Shown: positions 1-7,447 of the stretch, piece by piece
Layout of the letters: every line of letters starts with the position of its first letter
Numbering within the stretch: position 1 is the stretch's first letter
NCBI GenBank assembly: GCA_043758125.1
Contig: JAYVOC010000278.1
Coordinates: 1-26,501 of the forward strand
Origin: JANXSD01 sp043758125
Lineage (GTDB): Bacteria; Bacteroidota; Bacteroidia; AKYH767-A; OLB10
Direction: 5' to 3'
Length of the DNA stretch: 26,501 nt
Program-made: the position numbers and the translations under genes
The notes under the pieces: model-generated
Databases searched by the model: none
The model's input: the letters and a program-made list of their open reading frames with translations, nothing else
Told to the model about the DNA's origin: nothing

Positions 1-843
1 GCTGCTGCGATTTTAAATGAATTAAAAGATGAGTTCGAAGGAACAATCAAATTAATATTTCAACCTGGAGAAGAAAAACTTCCTGGTGGTGCTTCGATGA
101 TGATTGCTGAAGGCGTAATGGAAAATCCAAGACCAACATGTATACTCGGACAACATGTAATGCCATTAATTCCTGTAGGAAAAGTTGGTTTCCGGTCCGG
201 TATTTACATGGCGAGTACTGATGAATTATATTTACGTGTAAAAGGAAAAGGTGGACATGGCGCAATGCCACATCTCAATATTGATCCTGTACTTATCACT
301 GCACATTTAATAGTTGCGATGCAACAAATTGTTAGTCGTGTTGCAAATCCAACTATGCCAAGCGTATTGTCATTTGGTAAAATAATTGCCAATGGCGCAA
401 CGAATGTTATCCCTAATGAAGTTTACATCGAAGGGACATTCAGAACGCTTGATGAAAAATGGAGAATGGAAGCTCATAAACACATGCTCGATTTGGCGCA
501 TCAATTAGTACAGTCGATGGGAGGAATATTGGAATTTGAAATTCGTAAAGGTTATCCAGTACTTTTTAACGACGAAGAGCTCACAAAAAAAACAAAAGCA
601 GGTGCTATCGAATACTTAGGAAATGAAAATGTTGTTGATCTTGATATTTGGATGGCGGCAGAAGATTTCGCTTTTTATTCTCAAATATCGAAAGCATGTT
701 TCTACCGTTTAGGAACACGCAATGAAGCTAAAGGAATTATTTCAACAGTTCACACTGCTACTTTTGATATCGATGAAGAAGCATTGAAAACTGGAATGGG
801 ATTAATGGCTTGGTTAGCGATTCGCGAATTGAAACAAGCCTAA
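1..843 (+). CDS. M20 family amidohydrolase (hippurate/IAA-amino-acid hydrolase type), 5' partial
   Basis: The reading frame is open from the first base, so the N-terminus and the start codon lie outside the window. About 280 residues remain. Visible motifs fit the M20D metallo-amidohydrolase family: FQPGEE early on (the Glu pair of the bimetal site), GQHVMP, a dimerisation-domain segment KGKGGHGAMPHLNIDP, GTFRTLD, and near the end AAEDFAFYS followed by a conserved His in STVHTATFD. Known members cleave N-acyl amino acids such as hippurate; the substrate here cannot be read from sequence. It is probably cytoplasmic, although the missing N-terminus could carry a signal peptide. Its stop codon overlaps the stop of the convergent fbp gene by 4 bp. 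Family assignment is firm, substrate unknown. Confidence 0.9.
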   Translation, partial: AAAILNELKDEFEGTIKLIFQPGEEKLPGGASMMIAEGVMENPRPTCILGQHVMPLIPVGKVGFRSGIYMASTDELYLRVKGKGGHGAMPHLNIDPVLITAHLIVAMQQIVSRVANPTMPSVLSFGKIIANGATNVIPNEVYIEGTFRTLDEKWRMEAHKHMLDLAHQLVQSMGGILEFEIRKGYPVLFNDEELTKKTKAGAIEYLGNENVVDLDIWMAAEDFAFYSQISKACFYRLGTRNEAKGIISTVHTATFDIDEEALKTGMGLMAWLAIRELKQA

Positions 844-1877
844 ACTATTTTTTCCACTGCATTGCGTAATAACTCTTCTGCTTTAGCAACCATTTTTTTT
901 GAGCCAATAAAAAGTGGCGTTCGTTGATGCAATGCTTCCGGTTGTAATTCGAGGATGCGACTAACACCATTACTTGCTACTCCGCCTGCTTGCTCTGCAA
1001 TAAATGCTAAGGGATTGCATTCGTACAATAAACGTAATTTACCATTTGGAGATTTGCCTGTTGATGGATAAATATAAATCCCTCCTTTAATCATGTTACG
1101 ATGAAAATCTGCAACGAGCGAACCAATATATCTTGTAGAATATGGACGATTTGTTTGCTTATCATCTACTTGACAATATTTAATATAATCTTTTACTCCA
1201 CGAGGAAAGTGAGCGTAATTACCTTCGTTAATACTGTAAATTGCTCCATCTTCTGGAATTTTCATATCAGGATGTGATAAACAAAACTCACCAATAGATG
1301 GATCGAGTGTGAAACCATTAACACCTTTTCCAGTTGTATAAACCATCATGGTACTTGAGCCATAAATCACATATCCAGCAGCTACTTGCTCTGTTCCTTT
1401 TTGCATAAAATCTTCCAATCGTGTAGGACCAGTCATTCCTTCTTTACGACGATAAATAGAAAAGATAGTACCGATATTTACATTCACATCAATGTTCGAT
1501 GAGCCATCTAATGGATCAATGCAAACCACGTAATTTGCATTCTTCGATACTTCACTTTCAATATCAACCAGATCTTCGTTTTCTTCAGAGGCAATCGCTA
1601 AACACTCACCTCCAGAACGTAGTGCATTGATGAATTGCTCATTGGCATACACATCTAACTTCTTCACATCTTCTCCTTGAATATTAGTAGCGCCGAAGTC
1701 ACCAATAATATCAACCAAGCCCGCTTTATTTACCTCACGATTCACAATTTTAGAAGCAATTCCTATGTCGCGTAATAACCGACTTAATTCACCTTTGGCA
1801 TACTGAAAATCTGATTGACGCTCAATGATGAATTGTCCTAATGTGATAAAGCGTTTGGTAGGCTGATGTGTAAACAT
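840..1877 (-). CDS. fbp: Fructose-1,6-bisphosphatase, class I
   Basis: This gluconeogenic enzyme hydrolyses fructose 1,6-bisphosphate to fructose 6-phosphate in the cytoplasm. The 345-aa protein has the full class I length. Near residue 120 it carries the metal-binding signature CIDPLDGSSNID, preceded by SEEN (residues ~97-100), which supplies further metal-binding acidic residues. The C-terminal GKLRLLYECNPLAF segment, typical of class I enzymes, binds the sugar phosphate. The start at 1877 gives an N-terminus (ITLGQFIIE) that fits the family. The gene is divergent from serA (161-bp gap) and convergent with the M20 gene, sharing the four bases at 840-843 as overlapping stop codons. No truncation or odd residue is visible. 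Confidence 0.96.
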   Translation of the reverse strand: MFTHQPTKRFITLGQFIIERQSDFQYAKGELSRLLRDIGIASKIVNREVNKAGLVDIIGDFGATNIQGEDVKKLDVYANEQFINALRSGGECLAIASEENEDLVDIESEVSKNANYVVCIDPLDGSSNIDVNVNIGTIFSIYRRKEGMTGPTRLEDFMQKGTEQVAAGYVIYGSSTMMVYTTGKGVNGFTLDPSIGEFCLSHPDMKIPEDGAIYSINEGNYAHFPRGVKDYIKYCQVDDKQTNRPYSTRYIGSLVADFHRNMIKGGIYIYPSTGKSPNGKLRLLYECNPLAFIAEQAGGVASNGVSRILELQPEALHQRTPLFIGSKKMVAKAEELLRNAVEKIV

Positions 1878-2038
1878 AGTTTGAGTGAGTATAATTACAA
1901 AGATAAGATGGAACCGATAACATCAAAAGAAAATGATGAACGATCCGTCATTATTTATACACGACAGAATGAGGAAAGGTTTTCTCAATATGCTTACAAG
2001 AATCATTTTTATTCTGTCAGAAAAGATACATTTGCTTC

Positions 2039-3274
2039 ATGGCTACCATCGCAACTTCCTATCCAAAAGATAAAATCAATATTTTATTATTGGAGAACAT
2101 ACATCCTTCCGCAATAAAATTATTTCGAGACAAAGGCTACTCCAACATTGAATCGATAACAGGATCTATCAATGAAAAAGAGTTGCTTGATAAAATGGCT
2201 AATGTTCATCTTTTAGGAATTCGATCGAAGTCACAAGTTTCGGAAGCGATTTTAAATAATGCACCAAAGCTATTAGCCGTCGGTGCTTTTTGCATTGGAA
2301 CAAATCAAGTAAAGATGAAGCAAGCAATAAAAAATGGAGTTGCTGTTTTCAATTCGCCTTTCTCTAATACACGTTCTGTTGCTGAACTTGTGATTGGTTT
2401 AGGGATTATGTTGATGCGTCGTGTATATGAAAAAAGCGAAGCTGCTCATAAAGGCTTATGGCTAAAAGAGAGTGAACATTGTTTCGAAGTGCGAGGAAAA
2501 ACATTAGGCATTATTGGTTACGGACATATCGGAACACAAGTATCTATTCTTGCAGAAGCATTGGGCATGAAAGTAATTTTTTATGATGTTGCTTCACGAC
2601 TAAGTTTAGGAAATGCAAAAGCAGCTCGATCATTAGATGACTTATTAAAAAAATCAGACATCATCACATTACATGTTCCAGGAACTGCTGACACAAAAGA
2701 TTTGATTGATGCGAAGAAAATAAAGAAGATGAAATCAGGTGTAGTGTTGTTAAATTTAAGCAGAGGAGATGTGATGGATGTATGGGCTGTAAAAGATGCA
2801 ATTGAGAAACGACATATTGGTGGATTAGCTGTTGATGTTTTTCCAATAGAACCGAAGAGTAATAAAGATGTTTTTGCATCTCCATTACAAGGATTGCGAA
2901 ATGTAATTTTAACTCCACATATTGGTGGCAGCACCGTTGAAGCACAAGAAGCTATCGGTTTAGATGTTGCAGAAAAATTAATCAATTACCTCGATTGCGG
3001 TAGCACTGCGGGATCATTAACAATTCCTGATTTGAATCTTCCCATCCTTTCAAATGCGCATCGAATTTTGCACATTCACAACAATGTTCCTGGAGTACTT
3101 TCACAAATCAACGGTGTATTATCAAAAATGAAAGTGAATATTCTTGGTCAGTATTTAAAAACAAATGAAGACATTGGTTACGTAGTTTTAGACATCGAAA
3201 AAAAGAATAACACCGAAGTAATGACGGAATTAAAAAAAGTAAAAAATACAATAAGGACGAGAAGTTTGTTTTGA
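2039..3274 (+). CDS. serA: D-3-phosphoglycerate dehydrogenase with ACT domain
   Basis: First step of serine biosynthesis: 3-phosphoglycerate is oxidised to 3-phosphohydroxypyruvate with NAD. At 411 aa it is almost collinear with E. coli SerA (410 aa). The NAD-binding loop is GIIGYGHIGTQ (~residue 157). The catalytic triad is present as Arg in LNLSRGD, Glu in PIEPKSN and His in TPHIGGS. A C-terminal ACT domain (~residues 338-411) keeps HIHNNVPGVL and VNILGQYL, which hold the positions that bind L-serine in E. coli SerA, so feedback inhibition by serine is likely. The chosen start gives MATIATSYPKDKINILLLE, matching the E. coli N-terminus in register. It is a single gene facing away from fbp. 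Confidence 0.96.
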   Translation: MATIATSYPKDKINILLLENIHPSAIKLFRDKGYSNIESITGSINEKELLDKMANVHLLGIRSKSQVSEAILNNAPKLLAVGAFCIGTNQVKMKQAIKNGVAVFNSPFSNTRSVAELVIGLGIMLMRRVYEKSEAAHKGLWLKESEHCFEVRGKTLGIIGYGHIGTQVSILAEALGMKVIFYDVASRLSLGNAKAARSLDDLLKKSDIITLHVPGTADTKDLIDAKKIKKMKSGVVLLNLSRGDVMDVWAVKDAIEKRHIGGLAVDVFPIEPKSNKDVFASPLQGLRNVILTPHIGGSTVEAQEAIGLDVAEKLINYLDCGSTAGSLTIPDLNLPILSNAHRILHIHNNVPGVLSQINGVLSKMKVNILGQYLKTNEDIGYVVLDIEKKNNTEVMTELKKVKNTIRTRSLF

Positions 3275-3465
3275 AAAAAATAATTCTAAAGTGAAAAGCT
3301 CTAAAGGAGATATTTTCAGATTATAAACTAAATACAATTTTTAATCCTGCAAATCATAGAGTCCCCCGAAGTATTCGCTACTGGTCATGCTTTAATCTTG
3401 CCTGCCATGAAATTTTTTACATTATGGTTCAAGACAAATTATCTTTCAAATCTCATGATTTTCAT
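3275..3465. other. Intergenic stretch after serA, with two tiny overlapping ORFs on the minus strand
   Basis: No conventional gene is visible. On the minus strand two very short ORFs overlap in an ATGA arrangement. MAGKIKA starts at 3408, and its stop overlaps the start at 3388 of a 15-codon frame, MTSSEYFGGLYDLQD, which ends at 3341. The arrangement resembles translational coupling but could be chance. The rest is AT-rich. Whether anything here is translated is unknown. Confidence 0.25.
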
Positions 3466-3473
3466 TATATTTG
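3444..3473 (+). promoter_or_regulatory. Candidate Bacteroidota sigma-70 (RpoD-type) promoter
   Basis: A perfect match to the Bacteroidota -7 element TAnnTTTG lies at 3466-3473 (TATATTTG, followed by CC). A weaker -33-like TTTC lies at 3444-3447, 18 bases upstream. No credible ORF follows in this orientation, but a strong terminator lies at 3559-3595, so the element may drive a non-coding RNA starting near 3480. Confidence 0.4.
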
Positions 3474-3479
3474 CCACAT

Positions 3480-3592
3480 ACCTCGAAACTCAGTAAATTT
3501 AAGATACACAAGACACCCAATTTTTCCGCGAACTTTAGAACAACAAAACCCTTTCCTGGCCTCCCCTGAACACACATCACGGGAGGCTTTGT
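3480..3592 (+). ncRNA. Candidate small RNA of about 110 nt, unidentified family
   Basis: The stretch is bounded by a promoter-like element (-7 box at 3466-3473) and an intrinsic-terminator hairpin at 3559-3587 followed by TTTGTTATT. A 62-codon frame crosses the area from 3424, but its composition is not protein-like and its start lies upstream of the predicted promoter. I could not match the sequence to tmRNA, SRP RNA, RNase P RNA or a riboswitch, and I did not find the long closed hairpin expected of 6S RNA. It could instead be only the terminator of serA with a chance -7 match. Confidence 0.35.
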
Positions 3593-3595
3593 TAT
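3559..3595 (+). terminator. Intrinsic terminator
   Basis: The arms GCCTCCC (3559-3565) and GGGAGGC (3581-3587) form a 7-bp GC-rich stem. A C-C mismatch and a further 3 pairs (TGA/TCA) extend it to a 7-nt loop, acacaca. The hairpin is followed by TTTGTT. It could end serA transcription from 285 bp upstream, the candidate small RNA, or both. Confidence 0.75.
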
Positions 3596-3633
3596 TACAC
3601 CACCAATGTTGAAATTAGTGGTTAAGAATCCAA

Positions 3634-3831
3634 TTATGAGATTTTCTCTTTTTCTTCGATTACCTCCTCTTTTCCAGTCGAAGCATCTTTAAATTCACGA
3701 ATACCTTTTCCTAGACCTTTCATCATCTCAGGTATTTTTTTACCTCCGAACATTAGCATTACAACAGCCGCTATCATTATGAGTTCTGGGCCTCCAAGAC
3801 CAAGCATTCCCACTAAAATTGTATTTATCAT
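3634..3831 (-). CDS. tatA: Sec-independent (twin-arginine) translocase subunit TatA
   Basis: This small inner-membrane protein forms the translocation element of the Tat pathway, which exports folded proteins. The 65-aa product has one N-terminal hydrophobic helix (LGGPELIMIAAVVMLMF, ~residues 12-28). It is followed by the family hallmark FGGKKIPEMMKGLGKGIREFKDA, which is the hinge plus amphipathic helix, and a short charged tail. Length and order are normal for TatA/TatE. The gene sits 92 bp downstream of two ferritin-like genes whose leaders look Tat-like, but a strong terminator separates them, so tatA probably has its own promoter. No tatC is in the window. Confidence 0.95.
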   Translation of the reverse strand: MINTILVGMLGLGGPELIMIAAVVMLMFGGKKIPEMMKGLGKGIREFKDASTGKEEVIEEKEKIS

Positions 3832-3863
3832 TTTTATTTTTTTTATTGTGAATTATTTTCTTT

Positions 3864-3906
3864 AAAAACTGTCATTACCATCTTTTAAATAAGATGGTAA
3901 TGACAG
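3864..3906 (-). terminator. Strong intrinsic terminator after the ferritin-like operon
   Basis: A perfect 16-bp inverted repeat (3869-3884 with 3891-3906, arms CTGTCATTACCATCTT and its complement) closes a 6-nt loop. Read on the minus strand it is followed directly by TTTTT. It lies 17 bp past the stop codon of the ferritin-like gene ending at 3924 and before tatA, so it should end transcription of the ferritin pair. Confidence 0.88.
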
Positions 3907-3923
3907 CATTATATCCTTAGAGA

Positions 3924-4742
3924 TTATACAATGAATAATCCTGCAATTGCGAGTGTTTGTGATGAAGTTAGTGGTTCATCAAATGCTTCTTGAATAGAAC
4001 TTAGTGGAACAGATGTAATTGTTGTTACGCTGACACCACCTTGAATAAAATTATCTTCACCATCATAAATTGCTTGAGTTGCTGGTGGCATACTACCTCT
4101 ACTATTTCCTGTGATCCATCCCTTATTTCCAGCATCTAATCCATTTTTTGCACGAAGTCTTCGAACTTGTGATGCATGACGTGCTTCAACAGAATGTATT
4201 TGTAATGCAGCTGTTAGCACAGCATTGTCACTGATCAAATTTCCAGCTTGTCCCTTGTATGCTCTCACGCCAGTGTCTTCAAACCCTTGTGATAAGGCTA
4301 AGAAATCAGCATAAATGCTGAAAGGGTTAAAGGCGCCTTGTGCAGTAAAATCAAAAGTTGGTTTTGCATCGGCGGTTCCACCCAAAGCTGCAATAGTTGT
4401 TTGCAGAAAACTAACATGTATTGATTCATGTTTTTTGATTTGATTGAAAATCGTTAAGTCAATAGCTGGGATTACACCTGAAGCAATTCCCATCGTGTAA
4501 AATTCTTCTTCTAAATATTCCAACTTAAGTGCGAAGTTTAAAACATCTACTATTGTTTGTACACTTCCATTTTTTGCTTTACTTGATTCAGGAATAGCCA
4601 TTAATATTCCTACTGGAACAGCAGCTAATGCAAGATCTTTTCCAATTCCGCCTAAATTCAATAATGATTCGCGTCGAGACTGGGGAGCTTTGGGATCTGA
4701 TTTCAAATCACCAATACTTTCTATCATTTTTAATAAGTTCAT
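3924..4742 (-). CDS. Ferritin-like domain protein (Ferritin_2 type) with Tat-like leader
   Basis: A 272-aa protein of the four-helix ferritin-like superfamily, close to Pfam Ferritin_2 (family named from memory). A full set of diiron-ligand-type residues is spread over the four helices: Glu75 (LEYLEEEFY), Glu106 and His109 (HESIH), Glu155 (GFEDTG), and Glu186 and His189 (VEARH). The N-terminus has SRRESLLNLGG (Arg23-Arg24) followed by a hydrophobic stretch to about residue 50, which resembles a twin-arginine signal preceded by a 20-residue extension. The protein may therefore be exported folded with its metal. The gene lies 11 bp after a second ferritin-like gene, so the two are probably co-transcribed. 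Function is unknown; iron handling or an oxidase-like role is inference. Confidence 0.85.
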   Translation of the reverse strand: MNLLKMIESIGDLKSDPKAPQSRRESLLNLGGIGKDLALAAVPVGILMAIPESSKAKNGSVQTIVDVLNFALKLEYLEEEFYTMGIASGVIPAIDLTIFNQIKKHESIHVSFLQTTIAALGGTADAKPTFDFTAQGAFNPFSIYADFLALSQGFEDTGVRAYKGQAGNLISDNAVLTAALQIHSVEARHASQVRRLRAKNGLDAGNKGWITGNSRGSMPPATQAIYDGEDNFIQGGVSVTTITSVPLSSIQEAFDEPLTSSQTLAIAGLFIV

Positions 4743-4753
4743 GATCGTTTTTT

Positions 4754-5449
4754 TTAAGAGGTTGGTAAATTATTTCCGTTCAGTTTTGTTGTTAAGTAAG
4801 CAGATGCAATACTTAAAACTTGCTGTGGAGTTTTTGCTCCATCTAATCCGCTAATGATAACATCATCACCAGAGAAATCTGCTGACCCTGGATTAATAAG
4901 GTCGCGAATTGCCGCAGCATGACGTGCTTCAACAGAAACAATTTTTCCTGCGAGTAACAAGTAATTTACATCAACAATAAGTTTTCCTGCGCCATTGTAT
5001 GCAGACACTCCTAGATCTTCAAATGCTTTTGCTGTTGCTAAAACACTTGCACGATTATTAAAATCTATAGAAGTAAAATTCACTACTAATGATGGAATTG
5101 CAGCAGTACCAATTGCAGCCTTAAAAAAATCACGATGAGCAATTTCATGCTTTTTCAAATCACCAAGAATTAATAATTCAGCACTCGACATACCGAAATA
5201 TGGAGTTGCAATTACTTGAGTGTAGAATGCTGCTTCCAATTGTTCAAGTGCATAGGCATAATTTAAAATACCAACATCACCACTACCTAAATTTATTCCT
5301 TCATCTACTGTTGTACCACTATCTTTTTTACAACCAGCCATTAATAAGCCCGCGGCGGCCATTGAAGCTCCGGCGTACTTTAAAAAGCTTAGCCTTGCAA
5401 TTGGTTTTTGCAAGAATCCACCTTCTTCTGTTTCATCTTTTGTTTGCAT
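4754..5449 (-). CDS. Ferritin-like domain lipoprotein
   Basis: I place the start at 5449 (MQTKDE...), giving 231 aa; the open frame reaches a further 23 codons upstream, but those residues do not look like a leader. The N-terminus reads ARLSFLKYAG, then a hydrophobic run, then LMAGC with the lipobox Cys at residue 40, so a periplasm-facing or surface lipoprotein is expected. The leader resembles a Tat signal that has lost its first Arg. The ferritin-like ligand pattern is complete: Glu69, Glu102 and His105 (HEIAH), Glu144 (AFEDLG), and Glu174 and His177 (VEARH). It is the first gene of a two-gene operon with its paralogue, 11 bp upstream of it. Substrate or partner unknown. Confidence 0.85.
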   Translation of the reverse strand: MQTKDETEEGGFLQKPIARLSFLKYAGASMAAAGLLMAGCKKDSGTTVDEGINLGSGDVGILNYAYALEQLEAAFYTQVIATPYFGMSSAELLILGDLKKHEIAHRDFFKAAIGTAAIPSLVVNFTSIDFNNRASVLATAKAFEDLGVSAYNGAGKLIVDVNYLLLAGKIVSVEARHAAAIRDLINPGSADFSGDDVIISGLDGAKTPQQVLSIASAYLTTKLNGNNLPTS

Positions 5450-5794
5450 GATTTTAAGTTTAATAAGGTTAAAATATTTATTTAATTCTATCACTAAATT
5501 GTTATGCCAAGTTCCCATTTTAATAAATTCATAAGAGATATTAAATGTGTTAATGAAATAATTTACGAAAATTATAGCGCTATAGATTTTGTGATTATAA
5601 AAACAATTTTAAAAAATTACAATGAGAAATAAATTGCACATTATAAATATCCATGCCCCAAAAAGGAGATAGTTTAAGTTTTAAAAATGCAGTTGTAAAT
5701 TTGATAAAAAAAATACCGCCTAAAAAAATATTTGATTAGTTTAATTGTATTAAGGCTAAACAAAAATCATCCTAAAAAAACATTCAATTCTTAA
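5450..5794. other. AT-rich intergenic region upstream of the ferritin-like pair, with a 12-bp palindrome
   Basis: No gene is seen between the chosen ferritin start and the end of pdxJ. A perfect palindrome, TATAGCGCTATA, lies at 5573-5584, about 125 bp upstream of the start, and could be a dimeric regulator site. No convincing TAnnTTTG element was found in the minus orientation. The remainder is A/T runs. Confidence 0.4.
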
Positions 5795-6508
5795 CTATTT
5801 TAATTCCTTCAAATACATTTCAACAGTTCGTTCAAATCCATAATACAAAGCATCACTCACAAAAGCATGACCAATGGAAACTTCTAACAAATCAGGTATC
5901 ATCTTTTTGAAATAACGCAAATTTTGAAGATTTAAATCATGACCAGCATTTATACCTATTCCGATTTCATTTGCAAAGATGGCTGCTTCTAAATATGGTT
6001 TAATTGCTAGTTCGGGATCAATTAAGAAAGTACTTGCATAAGCTTCGGTATAGAGCTCGATGCGATCAACACCCGTTTCTTTTGCATATTGTATCATCGA
6101 TTTATCAGGATCTATAAATAACGAAACGCGTATATTATGCTCTTTCAAAAGCGTTACTTTTTCCTTTAAAAATGTTTGATTTTTCACGGTATCCCAACCA
6201 GCATTAGACGTTAAAACAGTAGGTGGGTCGGGAACTAAGGTTACTTGCGTGGGATTCACTTCTAATACAAGTGTAAGAAAATCATCGGTTGGGTAACCTT
6301 CTATGTTAAATTCAGTGGTCACAATGGGTTTCAAATGATACACATCGCTATAGCGAATATGCCTTTCGTCAGGACGAGGGTGTACTGTAATTCCCTCAGC
6401 ACCAAACTTCTGTATATCTATTGCGCATGAAATAGGATCAGGATATTTGCCTCCTCGCGCATTACGAAGGGTAGCTATTTTATTGATGTTTATACTTAGC
6501 TTGGTCAC
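5795..6508 (-). CDS. pdxJ: Pyridoxine 5'-phosphate synthase
   Basis: Last ring-closing step of DXP-dependent vitamin B6 synthesis: 3-amino-1-hydroxyacetone phosphate and 1-deoxyxylulose 5-phosphate condense to pyridoxine 5'-phosphate. The 237-aa protein has the normal length and a TIM-barrel pattern. It starts with LSININKIATLRNARGG and contains the active-site segment GITVHPRPDERHIR (~residues 39-52). TEFNIEG, VTLVPDPP, SLFIDPD and RIELYTEAYA (a catalytic Glu) follow, and near the C-terminus GINAGHDLNLQNL. It is divergent from the CBS-domain gene (149-bp gap). No abnormal residues were seen. Confidence 0.96.
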   Translation of the reverse strand: MTKLSININKIATLRNARGGKYPDPISCAIDIQKFGAEGITVHPRPDERHIRYSDVYHLKPIVTTEFNIEGYPTDDFLTLVLEVNPTQVTLVPDPPTVLTSNAGWDTVKNQTFLKEKVTLLKEHNIRVSLFIDPDKSMIQYAKETGVDRIELYTEAYASTFLIDPELAIKPYLEAAIFANEIGIGINAGHDLNLQNLRYFKKMIPDLLEVSIGHAFVSDALYYGFERTVEMYLKELK

Positions 6509-6603
6509 TGTGCTGTAATATATAAGATTTATAAAACTGTTAAGGCTATCAATTCGTTTATATTAACAATTAATAATTTACTGCCTTAATGATGCGAAAG
6601 TAC

Positions 6604-6611
6604 TATGTTTG
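6604..6611 (+). promoter_or_regulatory. Candidate -7 promoter element for the CBS-domain gene
   Basis: TATGTTTG matches the Bacteroidota -7 consensus TAnnTTTG and lies 46 bp upstream of the ATG at 6658, in the pdxJ/CBS divergent gap. No clear -33 TTTG is seen at the expected spacing, so support is partial. Confidence 0.35.
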
Positions 6612-6657
6612 TCAGAATCTGAAAATCAATTAATAAATAGGCGCACAAAATATACAG

Positions 6658-7320
6658 ATGTTTGCTTCAAAACTTATACGTGATAATGTTCCTCCTCTAA
6701 AAATGGGCGATACATGTGGACGTGCGCTTGCTTGGATGGAAGAGCTTCGTGTGAATGCTTTGCCATTAATTAATGGTCGTGAATTTCTTGGTTTAGTATC
6801 TAAATCAAGTGTGTCAAACCCAAGTTTATCAAATACAACAATCCGTGAAGCTGAATTACCTCTTAATAGAGTTTTTGTATACGATAATCAGCATGTATAC
6901 GATTTAGCTAAAGTTGCTTCATTGCATAAACTTGATATTGTTCCAGTATTAAATAACGAACAGGAGTATTCTGGTTTGGTAACGGTGAATGATTTGGTTG
7001 CTTATTTTGCAGAAAGTAAAAGTGTTTACATGCCAGGTGGAATTATCATTTTAGAGATGGCTTTGAAGGATTACACGATGAGCCAAATTGCTCAAATTAT
7101 GGAGTCGGATGGAGCTCATATTTTAAGTGCAAGTGTATCTGCTACTTCCAACCCACAAAGAATTGAGGTTACTATAAAAATTGACAAAATTGATATTAGT
7201 CGAATTTTAGCAGGATTGTATCGCTATAATTATAATGTCATTGCCTCGTATAACCAAAGTGAGCATTCCGATGATTTACAAAATAGATACGATTCATTAA
7301 TGAATTACTTGAGTATTTGA
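6658..7320 (+). CDS. CBS-domain pair protein with C-terminal ACT-like region
   Basis: A 220-aa soluble protein. Residues ~1-125 form a tandem CBS (Bateman) module, visible as RALAWMEELRVNALPLING, EFLGLVS, then LAKVASLHKLDIVPVLN and YSGLVTVNDLVAYF. Residues ~130-200 (GGIIILEMALKDYTMSQIAQI, followed by a beta-rich segment) resemble the ACT-like tail of related CBS proteins. Such modules usually sense adenosyl ligands. There is no catalytic domain, so it is probably a regulator or sensor with an unknown partner. It stands first in a run with the Omp85-like gene and nadK, next to pdxJ, an arrangement I recall from other Bacteroidota. Confidence 0.85.
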   Translation: MFASKLIRDNVPPLKMGDTCGRALAWMEELRVNALPLINGREFLGLVSKSSVSNPSLSNTTIREAELPLNRVFVYDNQHVYDLAKVASLHKLDIVPVLNNEQEYSGLVTVNDLVAYFAESKSVYMPGGIIILEMALKDYTMSQIAQIMESDGAHILSASVSATSNPQRIEVTIKIDKIDISRILAGLYRYNYNVIASYNQSEHSDDLQNRYDSLMNYLSI

Positions 7321-7447
7321 TATATTTGCCATTCATTCAACATTAAGTAGGTAATAACTATTGCAGCTTTTTTTATGATTGTATGATAAATAATTTACTT
7401 TTATTTTTTCGAAAACCATACAGGTTATATCATCCGCATCTCTTTCA

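Noticed and set aside
1866..2117. 83-codon plus-strand ORF in the fbp/serA gap
   Set aside because: It overlaps the secure serA start in another frame and shows no protein-family features.
2581..2985. 134-codon minus-strand ORF antisense to serA
   Set aside because: It lies fully inside serA, whose motifs are unambiguous; no independent support.
3480..3592. 6S RNA, tmRNA or SRP RNA identity for the candidate small RNA
   Set aside because: None of the conserved sequence blocks or the long closed hairpin of those families could be found.
3424..3612. 62-codon plus-strand ORF before tatA
   Set aside because: It runs through a terminator hairpin and starts upstream of the -7 element; the composition is not protein-like. 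A non-coding RNA fits better.
5200..5451. 83-codon plus-strand ORF antisense to the ferritin-like lipoprotein
   Set aside because: It is a Leu/His-rich shadow frame of a gene with clear ligand motifs on the other strand.
7321..7330. TATATTTGCC after the CBS gene stop as a promoter for the Omp85-like gene
   Set aside because: The -7 box is perfect, but no -33 element is seen at the right spacing and it lies about 118 bp upstream of the TTG start; possible, not counted as a feature.
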